Assembly: GCA_024180945.1 (NCBI GenBank)
Contig: JAKSGN010000006.1
Location: forward strand, 3,410,001-3,474,000
Direction of reading: 5' to 3'
Length of the DNA: 64,000 nt
Origin: Macrophomina tecta
Taxonomy: Eukaryota; Ascomycota; Dothideomycetes; Botryosphaeriales; Botryosphaeriaceae
The notes under the pieces are model-generated. The model was not told the DNA's origin, searched no databases, and saw only the letters and a program-made list of their open reading frames with translations. The translations under genes were made by a program, and so were the position numbers. The stretch's first letter is position 1; every line of letters begins with the position of its first letter. Shown here in pieces: positions 22,115-32,579 of the stretch.

Positions 22115-23583
22115 ATGAGATTCTTCGCCTCGCCCTGGAGTATCCTGGGGATACTGTCGCTCTTTTTGAACCACGCCCACCATGCTCTCGCTGTCGACAT
22201 CGATATCGACAGCGCCGACTCGATCAGGGAGGCCGCATCCTCGATCGCCTACGGTCTGATGGCCTGGTACACCGGCAACAACACGGGTGATGTTCCCGGC
22301 AACCTGCCCGACCCCTACTACTGGTGGGAAGCCGGTGCCATGTTTATGAGCATGGTCGAGTACTGGTACTACACCGGCGACGAAACCTACGTTGCCGAGA
22401 CCAAGCAGGCCCTGCTGCACCAGGTCGGCGAAGACAACGACTACATGCCCGCCAATCAGACTAAGAGCGAGGGCAACGACGACCAGCTCTTCTGGGCTCT
22501 GGCCGCCATGTCGTCCGCCGAGCTCAAGTTCTCCGACCCTGGAGATGGCTACGCCTCTTGGGTTGCCCAGGCTCAGGCCGTCTTCAACGAGCAGGCCGAG
22601 CGCTGGGACGCCGCAAACTGCGACGGAGGTCTGCGCTGGCAGTAAGCACTCCGCTGGCAATGCGCTTTGGTGTCGGCTGCTGACAGAAGTCCCACAGAAT
22701 CTACTCGTTCAACGGAGGCTGGAACTACAAGAACACCATTTCCAACGGCGGGTTCTTCCAGCTGGCCTCCCGTCTGGCCCGCTACACCGGAAACGAGACG
22801 TACACGCAATGGGCGGAGAAAATGTGGACCTGGGCATCTGGCACCGTCCTGTTCGACACCGACACCTGGACCATCAACGACGGAACCAGTGTGACCAACA
22901 ACTGCAGCAACGCTGACCGCACGCAATGGACCTACAACTACGGAACCTTCATTGTTGGCTGCGCGTTCATGTACAACCACACCGAGGATGAGATCTGGAA
23001 GACGCGCGCAGGGAACCTGCTCAACGCCACCTGGAAGACTTTCTTCCCGGACAACATGGGCCCCAACATTATGGTCGAAGTGACGTGCGAGCCCTATGGC
23101 AATTGCAACTACGACCAGTCATCTTTCAAGGCGTATCTGTCACGTTGGCTTGCTCTGGCCGCGCAGATGATTCCAGAATACCATGACGAGATCTTCACAC
23201 GACTGCGGGCTTCGGCAAAGGGAGCCGCAGGGCAGTGTGTCGGCTCCGGCAAGACGGCGGGCAACGTATGCGGCCGTGAGTGGAACTCAACAGTCTGGGA
23301 CGGTACCGGGGGTGTGGGCGAGCAGATGGCGGCATTGCAGGTTGTCGGTTCCCTGATGATTGACAAGGGGAATCTGGATGCTCCGGTGACGTACGCGACC
23401 GGTGGTACAAGTGAATCCGATGGAAGTGCCGGAACCGGATCGTCGTCGGGCAGCACTGATGGCACCTACGACACCAGCACGCCCATCACTGGAGGTGACA
23501 AAGCCGGCGCTGCTATTCTTACAGTCGCTATTGTTGTGGGAACATTAGGAGGAGCATTTTGGATGATGATGGGAGACTTTTGA
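22115..23583 (+). CDS. GPI-anchored GH76 protein, DFG5/DCW1-type (mannan endo-1,6-alpha-mannosidase family)
   Basis: Two exons: 22115-22641 and 22698-23583, 470 residues; 56-nt intron joining GGLRWQ and IYSFNGGWN. Residues 1-26 are a signal peptide. The GH76 domain covers about residues 30-420, with the catalytic Asp pair D122-D123 in GNDDQLFWA and the conserved segments YYWWEAGAMF and NYKNTISNGGFFQLASRLARYTGN. A Ser/Gly/Thr-rich stretch follows and the C-terminus is a hydrophobic tail (AAILTVAIVVGTLGGAFWMMM) preceded by GGDKAG, fitting a GPI attachment signal. In yeast, Dfg5 and Dcw1 are thought to cut GPI-protein glycans and link them to wall glucan; the same role at the plasma membrane and wall is inferred. 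Length and architecture match the family. Confidence 0.94.
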
Positions 23584-24093
23584 CAGCCGTGCTGGCTTCA
23601 TACTTTGCACCTTCTTTCATTGCGGATTCTTCATGTTCATTCACTGGATACCTGGAAATTCTTTTTTTTTACCTTTCATTGTTTAGCTGCATAGAGAGGA
23701 GAGGAGCCCGAGAGCAGTCAGCGCCGGAGCGGAATATGCCCGGTTGCGCGGAGTTGGTGGAGAATACAGCAACCGTAGTTTCCTTTTTTTATTTTTTTTT
23801 TCTTTTTTTCTTTTTTACGAGAGTGGATCTCATCTTGCACTGTTCGGAATGCGGAGACAGTCTATTCTACTATAGGGATATTTTCGGAAATGCATCCACC
23901 AACGATCAACGAGCTTTGCACCACCATGAGTCCCCGGCTTATTGGACCCTGAGGATCTTCGCACGTGCTTGGCATGTATCCATCTGCAACGTCCAACAAT
24001 TGTCGCGTGCGATGGTTTCCTGAAGTATTGGATGCAGACGACGATCGCGCAGCTCTCAACTCGTCAACCCTTTTTTAATTCTCTTTTCTGTTC
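23584..24093. other. Convergent 3' flanks with T-rich tracts
   Basis: 510 bases between the GH76 stop and the stop of the 126-residue protein gene. T-rich runs at about 23784-23816 lie on the GH76 transcript strand. No gene. Confidence 0.5.
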
Positions 24094-24596
24094 TCATGAC
24101 TTGGCGGCCTCTCCCTCCAGCAGCGCGGGCAGGTTCTCCTTGATGTACTCGACAACGGCATCCGGCCCTCTCTCGACCTGCAGACCCTGGGGCAGCGCGA
24201 ACGTCTTGATGCTGGGCACGATCTTCCTGGCCGTGTCCTGGGCCGTCTTGCTCTGCTCGGGCGTCCACATGGAGGCAGTGAACTTTGGCGCATACTGTCA
24301 GCCTTCCCCAACCCCGTCGATCTGAATAATACGGTGCAACGCTCACCAGCAGGTCGGGCTTGACCTCGGTTACCACCTCCTCGACCTTCTCGATGCCTGG
24401 AGATTGTGTTAGGGATCCATTCGGGCGAGCACTGGTGGTTTCCTTTTGCTCCGCGAGAATGCTCACCGTCAGCGTTGCCGGCGTGGACGATGGTGTACAT
24501 GTCCTTGACATCTTCGACGACGCGGCCGATCAGGCGCTTGGCGCGCTCGGGGGCGTTGTTGACGGTGACGAGCTTGTAGGGACCGAGCGGGGCCAT
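24094..24596 (-). CDS. Conserved small protein of unknown function
   Basis: Three exons (complement): 24596-24467, 24396-24347, 24294-24094; 126 residues. Introns of 70 and 52 nt, both starting GTGAGC. The spliced protein begins MAPLGPYKLVTVNNAPERAK, has a basic N-terminal part (RLIGRVVEDVKDMYTIVHAG), then IEKVEEVVTEVKPDLLY, SMWTPEQSKTAQDTARKI, and ends with an acidic helical segment (DAVVEYIKENLPALLEGEA). The alternation of strand-like and helix-like stretches suggests a compact alpha/beta fold. I recall similar short proteins in other filamentous fungi but know no function. No signal peptide or TM segment. The splicing model is coherent because each junction keeps the frame. It diverges from the DUF3500 gene (ATGs about 750 bases apart). 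Confidence 0.8.
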
Positions 24597-25349
24597 GGTG
24601 ATGAATTGCAGTCGTTGGGATTGTGCGGGCTGAGATTGGCTTGCTCTCTGCGGGCGAGATGTTGTTTTATTGACGTTCATACCTCCCAGAGCTCCCCTAG
24701 CTACTTTTAACTCCGAGGGCGACGTCGGCATCCGAGAGGACGGCGGAGGTAAATGGGCAGAGCAGCTGGCAATGCCGAGCGCGCGGGCTGCCCCGCTGGC
24801 GTCTCCCCCCTGCCCACCCCGCTCTCTGTGCCCCGCGGTTTCGACTCTCGGGAATGCCGATTGCGCTCGCCTCTGCTCCACACTCCCCCCGCCGCCCGAC
24901 AGCGCTCAGCCCATCTTCTGTCCGCCGCATCGCCCGGCAAGCTGCTGTGCCTAGGAACGCCCTTTCCCAGAGGAACTCTGTTTCCGTTCCAGGCGCCTTT
25001 TTCTCTCCCTTCCTCCCGCCCGTTCGGAAGCGCCCGCGGAATGGGCTTGCGTACGTCGACTTTTCTTTCCCGCGCCAACATGCCGACCACCGGACTTGCG
25101 GACCACTGAGCGCCGCGGTTATATACACAACGCGCACATATTCAATTGCCTGCTCACTCCAAGCTCGCGTCGGAAAGCTCCCCTCTCCGCGCAATTCCGA
25201 CGCCCCTTGCTCCCGCCGTTCAAGAGCCTCTTTTCTCTCCATCTCTCGACGCCATCCCTACTCTCACGCTCTCAGCCCTCCCCCGCTCCACCTTTCCCCT
25301 TCTTCTCCCCTCCCACACCCGCGTACAAGCAACCCAAAACAGCCCAACC
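24597..25349. promoter_or_regulatory. Divergent upstream region, 126-residue gene and DUF3500 gene
   Basis: 753 bases between divergent starts. The part near 25350 is strongly C/T-rich, as in many fungal promoters and leaders. ORFs spanning it on both strands are extensions of the flanking frames and show no conserved motif. Confidence 0.4.
25120..25125 (+). promoter_or_regulatory. Possible TATA box of the DUF3500 gene
   Basis: TATATA about 225 bases before the ATG at 25350, within a C-rich upstream region. Consensus and position only. Confidence 0.35.
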
Positions 25350-26706
25350 ATGGCCGCGCCCAAAGACTCCGGCTACATCCAATCCACCGACCCCACGCGC
25401 CCGCGCTCTGACGCCGCCGTCCCCTTCCGCGAGATCATCCCCGCGCCCGCCTGGCTCATCGACCGGCTCGACGCCAAGAACCTCGAGCGCCCCTACATCG
25501 GCTTCACGGCGGACGGCAAGGTGCGCGAGCGCTTGTACGCGTACGCGGACGACGAGGGGGCGCCGGTGGGGGACGCCGTGCGGGCGGCGGAGCGCCTGGT
25601 CGGGCTGCTGAGCGAGCAGGAGAAGGAGAGCACACTGTTCGAGAGCGTCGACGCGGACGAGATGCGGCTGTGGTCGAATCCGGAGCTGTACGTCAACCCG
25701 GGCGGCCTGCGGCTGGACGAGGTGCGCGAGCCGGTGAGGGACGCGGTGCACGAGGTGTTGAAGGCGAGCTTGAGCAAGGAGGGGTACGAGAAGACGTGGG
25801 CGTGCTGCTTGACCAACGCGTTTCTGGGACACCTGGTCAATGGCCGGCGCGTGTTGAACGAGCATTCGTACAACATTAGGCTGTTCGGCAGCCCCAGTGC
25901 CGAGCAGCCGTGGGGGTGGACGTTCTTCGGGCACCATTTGTGTCTGGCGGTGGTGTTTTACGGACCGCGGATGGTCATTGGGCCGACGTTCATGGGTGCC
26001 GAGCCGGATCGCATTGATGAAGGGCCACATGAGGGGTTGAGGCTGTTCAAGACGGAGGAGTTGGAGAGTCTGAAGCTCATGCAGAGCCTGAGCCCGGAGC
26101 TGCAGGCGAAGGCGACGTTGTCGGTAGGCATGGATGGGGACTCATTACCTGAGGATCGGTGGAACCCGTTCGACGAGAGGCATCTGGCGGGTGCGAGGCA
26201 GGATAACAGGGTGGTTCCGTTTGGTATGTTGGTGCAAATCAGCTATTGCTGCATCTGTTGGGGGGGTTTCTGAAGCTGACTGCTGAAATAGAGGGTCTTC
26301 CGGTCAGGGAAATGCCGGCTGCTCAGCAGGAGCAGATTATCAAGCTCTACACGGCCTTTAACGAGTACTACCCGGCTCCAGTGCTCGAGCATCGCCTCAA
26401 CCTCTTCAAGAAGTATCTCGACGAAACCTACTTTGCTTGGATCGGGCCGCACGGCGATGATGACCCGTACTACTTCCGCATCCACTCTCCGGTCGGCTTC
26501 ATGGAGCTGGATTTCCACTGCGGCAGTAAGTTTTCTATCAGACCTGAGCATCGGGTAACATGAGCAAGCTGACGAATGAACTAGTTTTCCTGACAAATAC
26601 GTCACCGGCTAGATGCCACATTCACACAACCAACCGTTTGCCCAACCGAGGCGACTACGGCAAGGCACTCGTGGAGTTTTTCCGGAAAAAGCAGTCGGCG
26701 CTCTGA
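25350..26706 (+). CDS. DUF3500-family protein
   Basis: Three exons: 25350-26223, 26292-26525, 26585-26706; 409 residues. Introns are 68 and 59 nt, both phase 1. The sequence carries the hallmarks I associate with DUF3500: NEHSYNIRLFGSPSAEQPWGWTFFGHHL, then MVIGPTFMGAEPDRIDEGPHEGLRLF, and the C-terminal block HIHTTNRLPNRGDYGKALV that appears only after splicing the last intron. Conserved His residues (GHH, HIHT) and acids suggest a metal or catalytic site, but no reaction is known to me. No signal peptide or TM segment is evident, so the protein is probably soluble. The start at 25350 follows a C-rich leader and has ACC before ATG. Confidence 0.88.
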
Positions 26707-27600
26707 GCGGGACGGAGATAGCTGAACAAAACTCAGGAGTAAACCAGTTATAGATATCTTTGTAAGCATTCTGCTTACTAATTTCAATCCAGACTGTTCC
26801 TCTGGTGATGCTTGGTGCCTTACCCGTGTATATGAGGCCCGATCTTTGCAAATGGGAAATTAAGTGATGTTGTACCTGCTTGTGCGAATCGTTCAGCCAA
26901 GCTCTCATTGCTGCCAATCCCAAGATACGTGACTCTAGCCTCCCTACGCACGTATAGGGGGCAACTAAAGAGTACCCTTGCTTTCTATCGACTGTAGGTT
27001 CTTAAAAGCTTACCAGTATAAGCGCAGCTCTTCCACAGCGCCTACGCCAATCGAGTAAGTTTGAAACGTCCATATATTACCTTCGATGCTCGAGATCCCG
27101 TACTAGGCTGTCAAGTTTATCGGAGTTACTAGGCTATCAGCTCCACACCAGTTTGAACTGACTTCTCAGACAGCGGGAAGGGCGTCTGAGGAGTGTCTAA
27201 CCGAGGACCTAGGGAAATTGCAAGCTATTCTGCCGAACATCTGATGCTCACATCACAGGTATGACACCTTCTCTCAAAGAGCAGAACAACCAAAGGTAAC
27301 AGAGATACATACAAGATCCAAATACGTCCGAACCCACCAAAACGAACCTCGTGAAAGAACAGGGGCGAAAAAAAAAAAAAAGACAGCAATGACGAATACA
27401 CCATAAAGCATCCATACGCCTTTGCTTCCCATTCTTCATTGCCCTCGGCTCCAGCGCCACCACCTCCGCTGCTTCCCTCCACCAACCACCATCGGCAAAC
27501 TAACCCCTGCTCACCCATCCCCGTCAACACCACCATTCCCGCAATCCCACTCTCCTGAAGCACGCCCTCCCGCTACCAATCACCACCGGAAGAGGATGCT
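26707..27600. other. Intergenic, no gene recognised
   Basis: About 0.9 kb downstream of the DUF3500 gene. AT-rich in the first half; an A-run lies at 27368-27381. A normal N-terminal part for the relic that follows is not found here. Confidence 0.5.
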
Positions 27601-28262
27601 TCAACACGTTGGGCTGCCCCCCAAATTCGCCGGCGCGTATTATGCTACTACTACTGCTGTTGCTGCTGATGATAAAGCCGCTGGTCAGATGTTCGACAGG
27701 TCATTCGGCTGGCACCTGACCGACTCGGCCCGCCTCAAGCTCTGGGGCCCGTTCGCACACCAGTACGCTCGGCGCTTCCCGGACGCGGTCGACTAGGCGA
27801 ACAAGAGCCTGCCCGAGCGGTATATCGCGACCTTCTCGCAGATCGACGAGTGCATCCGGAGCGACGATACCAAGCTGACGATCGCATTAGTGGAGCCGGG
27901 GGGTGTTGGGGTATGAGAAGCCAGGGTGGGAGATGCAGGGGAGTCGGTCGATGCGGTTGTCGCGGCGAGGGTTATTGTCTGTGAGTGGAGCTTCTTTCTC
28001 TTTTTTTTTTTTTTTTTTTTCCTTTTTTTTTTATTTCGTGTTCTACTGTCATGAGAGGTTAGAGGGAGCAATGCTGATGTCGGTTGTGGCGCAGGACATG
28101 CAACGACGCTGGATAGACCCGAGCAGTACCTCGTGCATCAGGTGAGGAGGAAGGCGGATGGGACGCGAGAGCTGCGGTCAAGGTTTTTTGGTTGAAGGTG
28201 TTCATGCCTCAGATTGGGCACGACCTGCTGGTGCATTGCAACATCGAGATGACCCGTGAGTA
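27601..28262 (+). pseudogene. DAPG/phloretin hydrolase-like gene relic
   Basis: Fragments of one protein appear in order but in different frames. The first (about 27660-27793) includes FGWHLTDSARLKLWGPFAHQY, matching the WHxxDxxRYKLWxPxAH core of the DAPG hydrolase (PhlG-type) family, and runs into TAG at 27794-27796. The same frame goes on with LPERYIATFSQIDECI and KLTIALVEPGG, then TGA. A frame change gives VDAVVAARVIVC, followed by a GT...CAG intron-like gap containing long T runs. From about 28112 LDRPEQYLVHQVRRKADGTRELRSRFF follows, and a one-base loss in a T run shifts the frame again before MPQIGHDLLVHCNIEM. The family cleaves carbon-carbon bonds in acylated phloroglucinols. The N-terminus is missing. 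At least one stop and two frame changes make it non-functional as sequenced. Confidence 0.78.
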
Positions 28263-29066
28263 AATCCTGGATGAGACGTTAGTACTTGGCAGTACCAGTC
28301 CTAATATCAAGTATATTCGAACTGTTTCCTCTCTCTCAGTTGTATCAGGTATTCGAAGACTCGCTGTGATCTCTTGGTTTGTCCACAAGGGTAGTCTCTC
28401 TCCTCTCTCACAGCTTCCAGTTAAGCCTCAAACGGTTTAGCTGCTCAAGTGTAGTGATTGTGATACCATTTTTTTTTATGTCAACTCAATTTATCATCTA
28501 CAGTCTCCCAACCCCATGACTAGCCATGCCCTTTCCGTCTCTCATCTTGACCATCCACCTTTCTCGCTCGTCCTTCGCACCCCCCTTCTTTTCATATCAG
28601 CAGTGTGCAACAATCAGGAAGGACAGCGAAGTGAAGAGCAAGACCAAAGACAGATAGAGACCTCCCAAGACAAATATCCAACGAAGCGCGATACTCTCGA
28701 AGAAGTCTACAACCAGGACGCCACACGAAAAGAAAATACAGATAGACTCCATACCCAATCTCAGAAAAACTCCGACCTCGGAATCAAATGAGCGTAACTT
28801 CCCTGACTAAAACAGACCGTGATAGCAAGGGGTATCAATATGACATGAACAGTAGGGGGAAAAAAAGACGAACGAGCGGACCAGGAGATGACTCCCGAGA
28901 TGTTGCACTTCAGTGGATGCTGCGCTTAGCAAATAGCGGGCAGCGAGGTAGACGCGGGGATGAAGAGACAGAGCCCAGCAGAGCGCCCATCCATCTATTC
29001 ACTGGGGCAAGAGCTGGAGCACCCGCCCCATACCAGCCTTCGCAACAGACGACCCGCCAACGCGCT
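28263..29066. other. Convergent 3' flanks, no gene recognised
   Basis: About 0.8 kb after the hydrolase relic and before the stop of the 341-residue gene on the minus strand. A 91-residue ORF at 28516-28791 is polar and shows no family motif; it is more likely 3' UTR sequence. Confidence 0.5.
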
Positions 29067-30092
29067 TCAAATCTCCGTCCAATGCACCTCCTCCATCTCC
29101 TCATACTCGACCCGCCGACTCGCCCTTCCCGCACCGACCCCCGGCCCCACCGCACCGTGCTCCCCCGCCATGCCGCCACCCAGCTTCTCCTTGATCTTCT
29201 TCCCAAACTTGCTTGCGAAGGAGCCGGACGCGCCCCTGCTCCCTCTACTCCCGCCGGACGACGGCGGCGGCGTCATGGCGGCATTCCCACCGACAGGTAA
29301 CCCGCTCTGAATCGCCGGATCGCCAGCCTCGCACCCGCCACGGCGAACAACGTCCTGCTCTGCATACGGATTGCGTGCCCCGCCGACACTCCGTGTCGAC
29401 AGCATCCGGCGGATGGGGCTGGGCAGCTCTTCCATGCTGCGGGCACGCTGAACGGCTGCGGCGGCTGCGGCGTGGGTCTGGAGGGCGCTGAGCTGTTGCT
29501 GGTGGGGAGTGAATCTCTTGGGAGGAGCTGCTTGGGTGGATGGTGCTGCGGGCAGGCTGCAGCGGCAGTGCGGGCAGCACTGGGCGGCGGTGATGGTGGA
29601 TGCGCCGTCATCTGGCCCCTCGCCGGGGAAGGCGCCGGGGGAAAAGGGCGTCATGGGCGGAGAAGGAGGGGCGTCGGACGTAGTGGTATTGCTGGTGCTG
29701 GCGGCGAGGCTGAGGCGGAAGAAGTGGGAGGGTGAGCGGAGGAGAGCGTCGTCCTCCTCCTCAGAAGAGTAGTAGGCGGCGTCGTCATCGTCGGCGTCGT
29801 CGTAGTCGTTATATCGCCTGGTGGAGGTGCGCCGGGAGTCGGTGCGGATGGCGAGGGAGGAGCGGGCGGTGCTGACGGATTGGGGACGAGAGGTGGAGGT
29901 GGTTGGACGGTCCTTGGAGAGGGGCTCGTAGCGCTGGGAACGGCTGCTGTAGCTGCTCTCTGGGGAGGTGGGGGCGCGCGGAAGACCGTGGTGGGAGAGA
30001 GGGAGGCGCAGTTGAGGGTGCGCCGAGGAAGGGCGGGTGGCGGAGGAGGAGGCGGAGGAGGAGGGCCGCCGTGTTTGATGTTGGGCGGCCAT
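29067..30092 (-). CDS. Predicted disordered protein, function unknown
   Basis: Single exon, 341 residues from the ATG at 30092 (MAAQHQTRRPSSS). An upstream in-frame extension to 30281 exists but is leader-like. The first 170 residues are Ser/Thr/Pro/Arg-rich, with an acidic run (DDADDDDAAYYSSEEEDD). A compact segment, HFFRLSLAAS, follows, then SPPMTPFSPG and a CCPHCRC cluster. The C-terminal third holds a basic amphipathic stretch, SFASKFGKKIKEKLGGG, and ends EEMEEVHWTEI. No enzyme domain, signal peptide or TM segment is visible. The long open frame, its low-complexity but ordered segments and the short conserved-looking tail favour a real gene. I do not recognise the family. Confidence 0.7.
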   Translation of the reverse strand: MAAQHQTRRPSSSASSSATRPSSAHPQLRLPLSHHGLPRAPTSPESSYSSRSQRYEPLSKDRPTTSTSRPQSVSTARSSLAIRTDSRRTSTRRYNDYDDADDDDAAYYSSEEEDDALLRSPSHFFRLSLAASTSNTTTSDAPPSPPMTPFSPGAFPGEGPDDGASTITAAQCCPHCRCSLPAAPSTQAAPPKRFTPHQQQLSALQTHAAAAAAVQRARSMEELPSPIRRMLSTRSVGGARNPYAEQDVVRRGGCEAGDPAIQSGLPVGGNAAMTPPPSSGGSRGSRGASGSFASKFGKKIKEKLGGGMAGEHGAVGPGVGAGRASRRVEYEEMEEVHWTEI

Positions 30093-32579
30093 GATGGAAA
30101 TGCTAGGCCGGTTGGGTTTTGTTTGGATGGAAAACGAAACAGTCGAGTCTGGTTCCCTGTTGGTGTGGAGTAGAACACTGGCTTGGAGGGATTGGCAGGG
30201 CGCTTGCTGCGGGAGGAGGAAGAGGAGGAAGAAGGCCCGGGAGAAGGGAGCCAGAGGAGGCGGGGGCCAGCAGAGTTTCAAGAAAGTAAAAGTAGGGTAG
30301 CGACAGGCTGATGGGCGAGTATAGTGATCAGAGAAGGCGGCACAGCACAGATGCTAGGCGGAAGTGCATGAGAGGAGCGAGCAGGCTGGCTGGCAGTCAG
30401 GCAAGGCTGCTTTCCCCTCTGGTCCGAGTGGATAAGCTGCGCCTCTTGTCAGGCTGCAGAAGTCAGACTCGAGGCGGGCCGGGGACACAAGCACAGCAGA
30501 AAAGTAAGAAGGAAAAAGAGAAGTAGATAGAAAAGAAAAAGTGACGGCTCCCATCGAGGCATGGGCCGGGTTTTACAGCAGGTCGGCATCGCAGGCCGGT
30601 CAATTCGAGATCCCCACCACGCGCTGCTCGTCCCGGAGTGCACGCGAGCTCATGGAGCATGGATGGAGATGGGCGATATTGCGGCGCGAGACAGAGTCGC
30701 AGAGCGAGTGTGGGTGGGAGTAAAACGGGAAGTGCGTTTCGTAGGCGCCGCCGGGCTCTGGTGCAGGCCGGGGGGCCCCTGCGCGACGCCACCCCGCCCA
30801 ATCACGGCGCCGGCCTCTCTGGCCACCACCGCACGACGGGCCTGCCGTTTGACAGAGCGCTAAGTAGCGACGCGTCTCGCAACCCATCAGATGATGTCGC
30901 TGTGTGCACGACGAGCGCCTCTGCCATCATCGCCGCCCTCGTCCGGCCCGGTGCCGCCGCGAGCAAGAGGAAAAGCCGTGGTGCCGTCAGCCAGCGTTCA
31001 TGAGCTGCGCGCGAATCAGCAGGCTGGGCCGATCAACAGAAGCATACCCCGACGAGCAGGGCCAGCGCAGCGCCGAACGCCTGGGATCACATGCCATTGG
31101 CCGCTGCTGCCTGCCCGCCGGCGTCCAGCTGAGATCAACCCTTCACTGACTGCGGCAAGTGGATGCGCGCCCGGTGGAGCTGGGCAGAGACACGAGAGAG
31201 CGAGCGTCAGCCCATTCCAGGCCTGTGGTGGTCCACTTGGATTGCGCGCGCTGCCATTGTCAGTCGTTCCCAGCTCCGCAAGCGCCCGCCTGTTGCTCCC
31301 CTCTGCTGCGGTCGCGGCGGGGGTGGCCCTCTGTGCCGGCGATCCACCGTCCGGCGATCCACTCCCCGTGCAGCAACAGCCAACCGGGAGGCCACCGCGA
31401 TGCAGCCGCTCAGATGGCGTCAGGGCGCGTGCCTGTGGGCAAAAAGCTTGGAGCGCGAGCCAAGCTTGGGCGCCAGAAGGCCAGAAGGCCAGAAGGCCAG
31501 AAGGCCAGAAGGACAGGCAGCTGCGGGTAGGCGCCTCTGTGGGCCGTTGCAGCTAATTCCTGCTATATACGGAAGCCAGGCACCCAGGCACCAGACCCCC
31601 CCGCTCCACTTGCTGCTGTTTCACTCGCTGCAACCAGCACTTCAACCTCTTCCTCTTGCCTGTCCTGCGCCCTACTCCAGGCCCAGATCCTCTCCACCAA
31701 CAGCTCTTACCCGCCCGCCCGCTGAAGCTCTTTCTCCCCCTCGCAAACGTGCACGCGGCCCAGGTCCCGAGTCGTGGTTGTGCAGAGACACGGCTTCATG
31801 AGATGGGCTGCTATTCGCTGGAACAGACGCGACCGCTAACTTTCCACAAACAAACGCAATTCCCCTGCAGAGAGTGCACTGGTATAAATCGCTCAGTGGC
31901 ATGACTCGCGCTAAGTAGGTAAAAGGAAAATGCCGGTGGTGGGCTCGACGTAGTAGAATTTTGCTTTCCTCTCAGTCCTCTCCACCACGCGTGACAGAAA
32001 CCCGACATGTGCGCGCGTTCCTGACTTGCGCTCAAACAACACACTCCCACCGCATGGCCCACTGCCTCGTTTCAGTTTCCTCCCCGCTCTTCCCCACATC
32101 CCCTGTCAAGAGATAGATAGAAAGGTTCCAAACATTACCGGTGCTTCTAAACAAACTCGAGGGAAATAGCCGACTTCTGATACACTCCGTACACCGAGCC
32201 ATAATCTATGCCGTCATGGTTGATCATTTGTCTCCGGTTCCGCATCGACTGAGTCGCTTGCCTCCACTGCCGGGAGGGAGCCGCAACCGTTCTGGCCCGC
32301 AGCATTTGGGAAAAGTCGCCGGTCCGACTGCGACAAAAACTATTGGTAGTCCGCTCCAGTCGGATACGCTGCTTTAGATGTTCGAATGCGGATAGAGAAG
32401 TTTGGTTTCGTCCGAAGCGAGCCTGGTCATGGTGGACACCTTGCTTCCCGAAAGAGACGCGATTAAGTGCTAACCCTCGCCACCTCGCCCTCTTCTTAGC
32501 CGGAAGCTGCCGCGGCGAATGCCATTGTAAGAAGGAAAACAGAAAAAAAAGAAAAAAGAATTCAAGGAGAGCAGAGTGT
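30093..32579. other. Intergenic with a small tandem repeat
   Basis: About 2.5 kb upstream of the 341-residue gene and downstream of the three-TM gene. It is GC-rich, with overlapping Arg/Ala/Pro-rich ORFs on both strands (for example 30891-31556) that I take as noncoding. An 8-base tandem repeat lies at 31473-31512. Confidence 0.5.
31473..31512 (+). repeat. Tandem repeat, five copies of CCAGAAGG
   Basis: Five perfect head-to-tail copies of an 8-base unit. The unit is not a multiple of three, so copy-number change would shift any frame, which argues the site is noncoding. Confidence 0.9.

Noticed and set aside
24075..24881. 268-residue minus-strand ORF over the small orphan gene
   Set aside because: It reads through the two introns of the 126-residue gene; spliced frames with GT-AG junctions give the coherent protein.
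25272..26030. 252-residue minus-strand ORF
   Set aside because: Antisense to the first DUF3500 exon.
30891..31556. 221-residue plus-strand ORF
   Set aside because: Runs through the 8-base tandem repeat and has no motif; composition is chance GC-rich frame.
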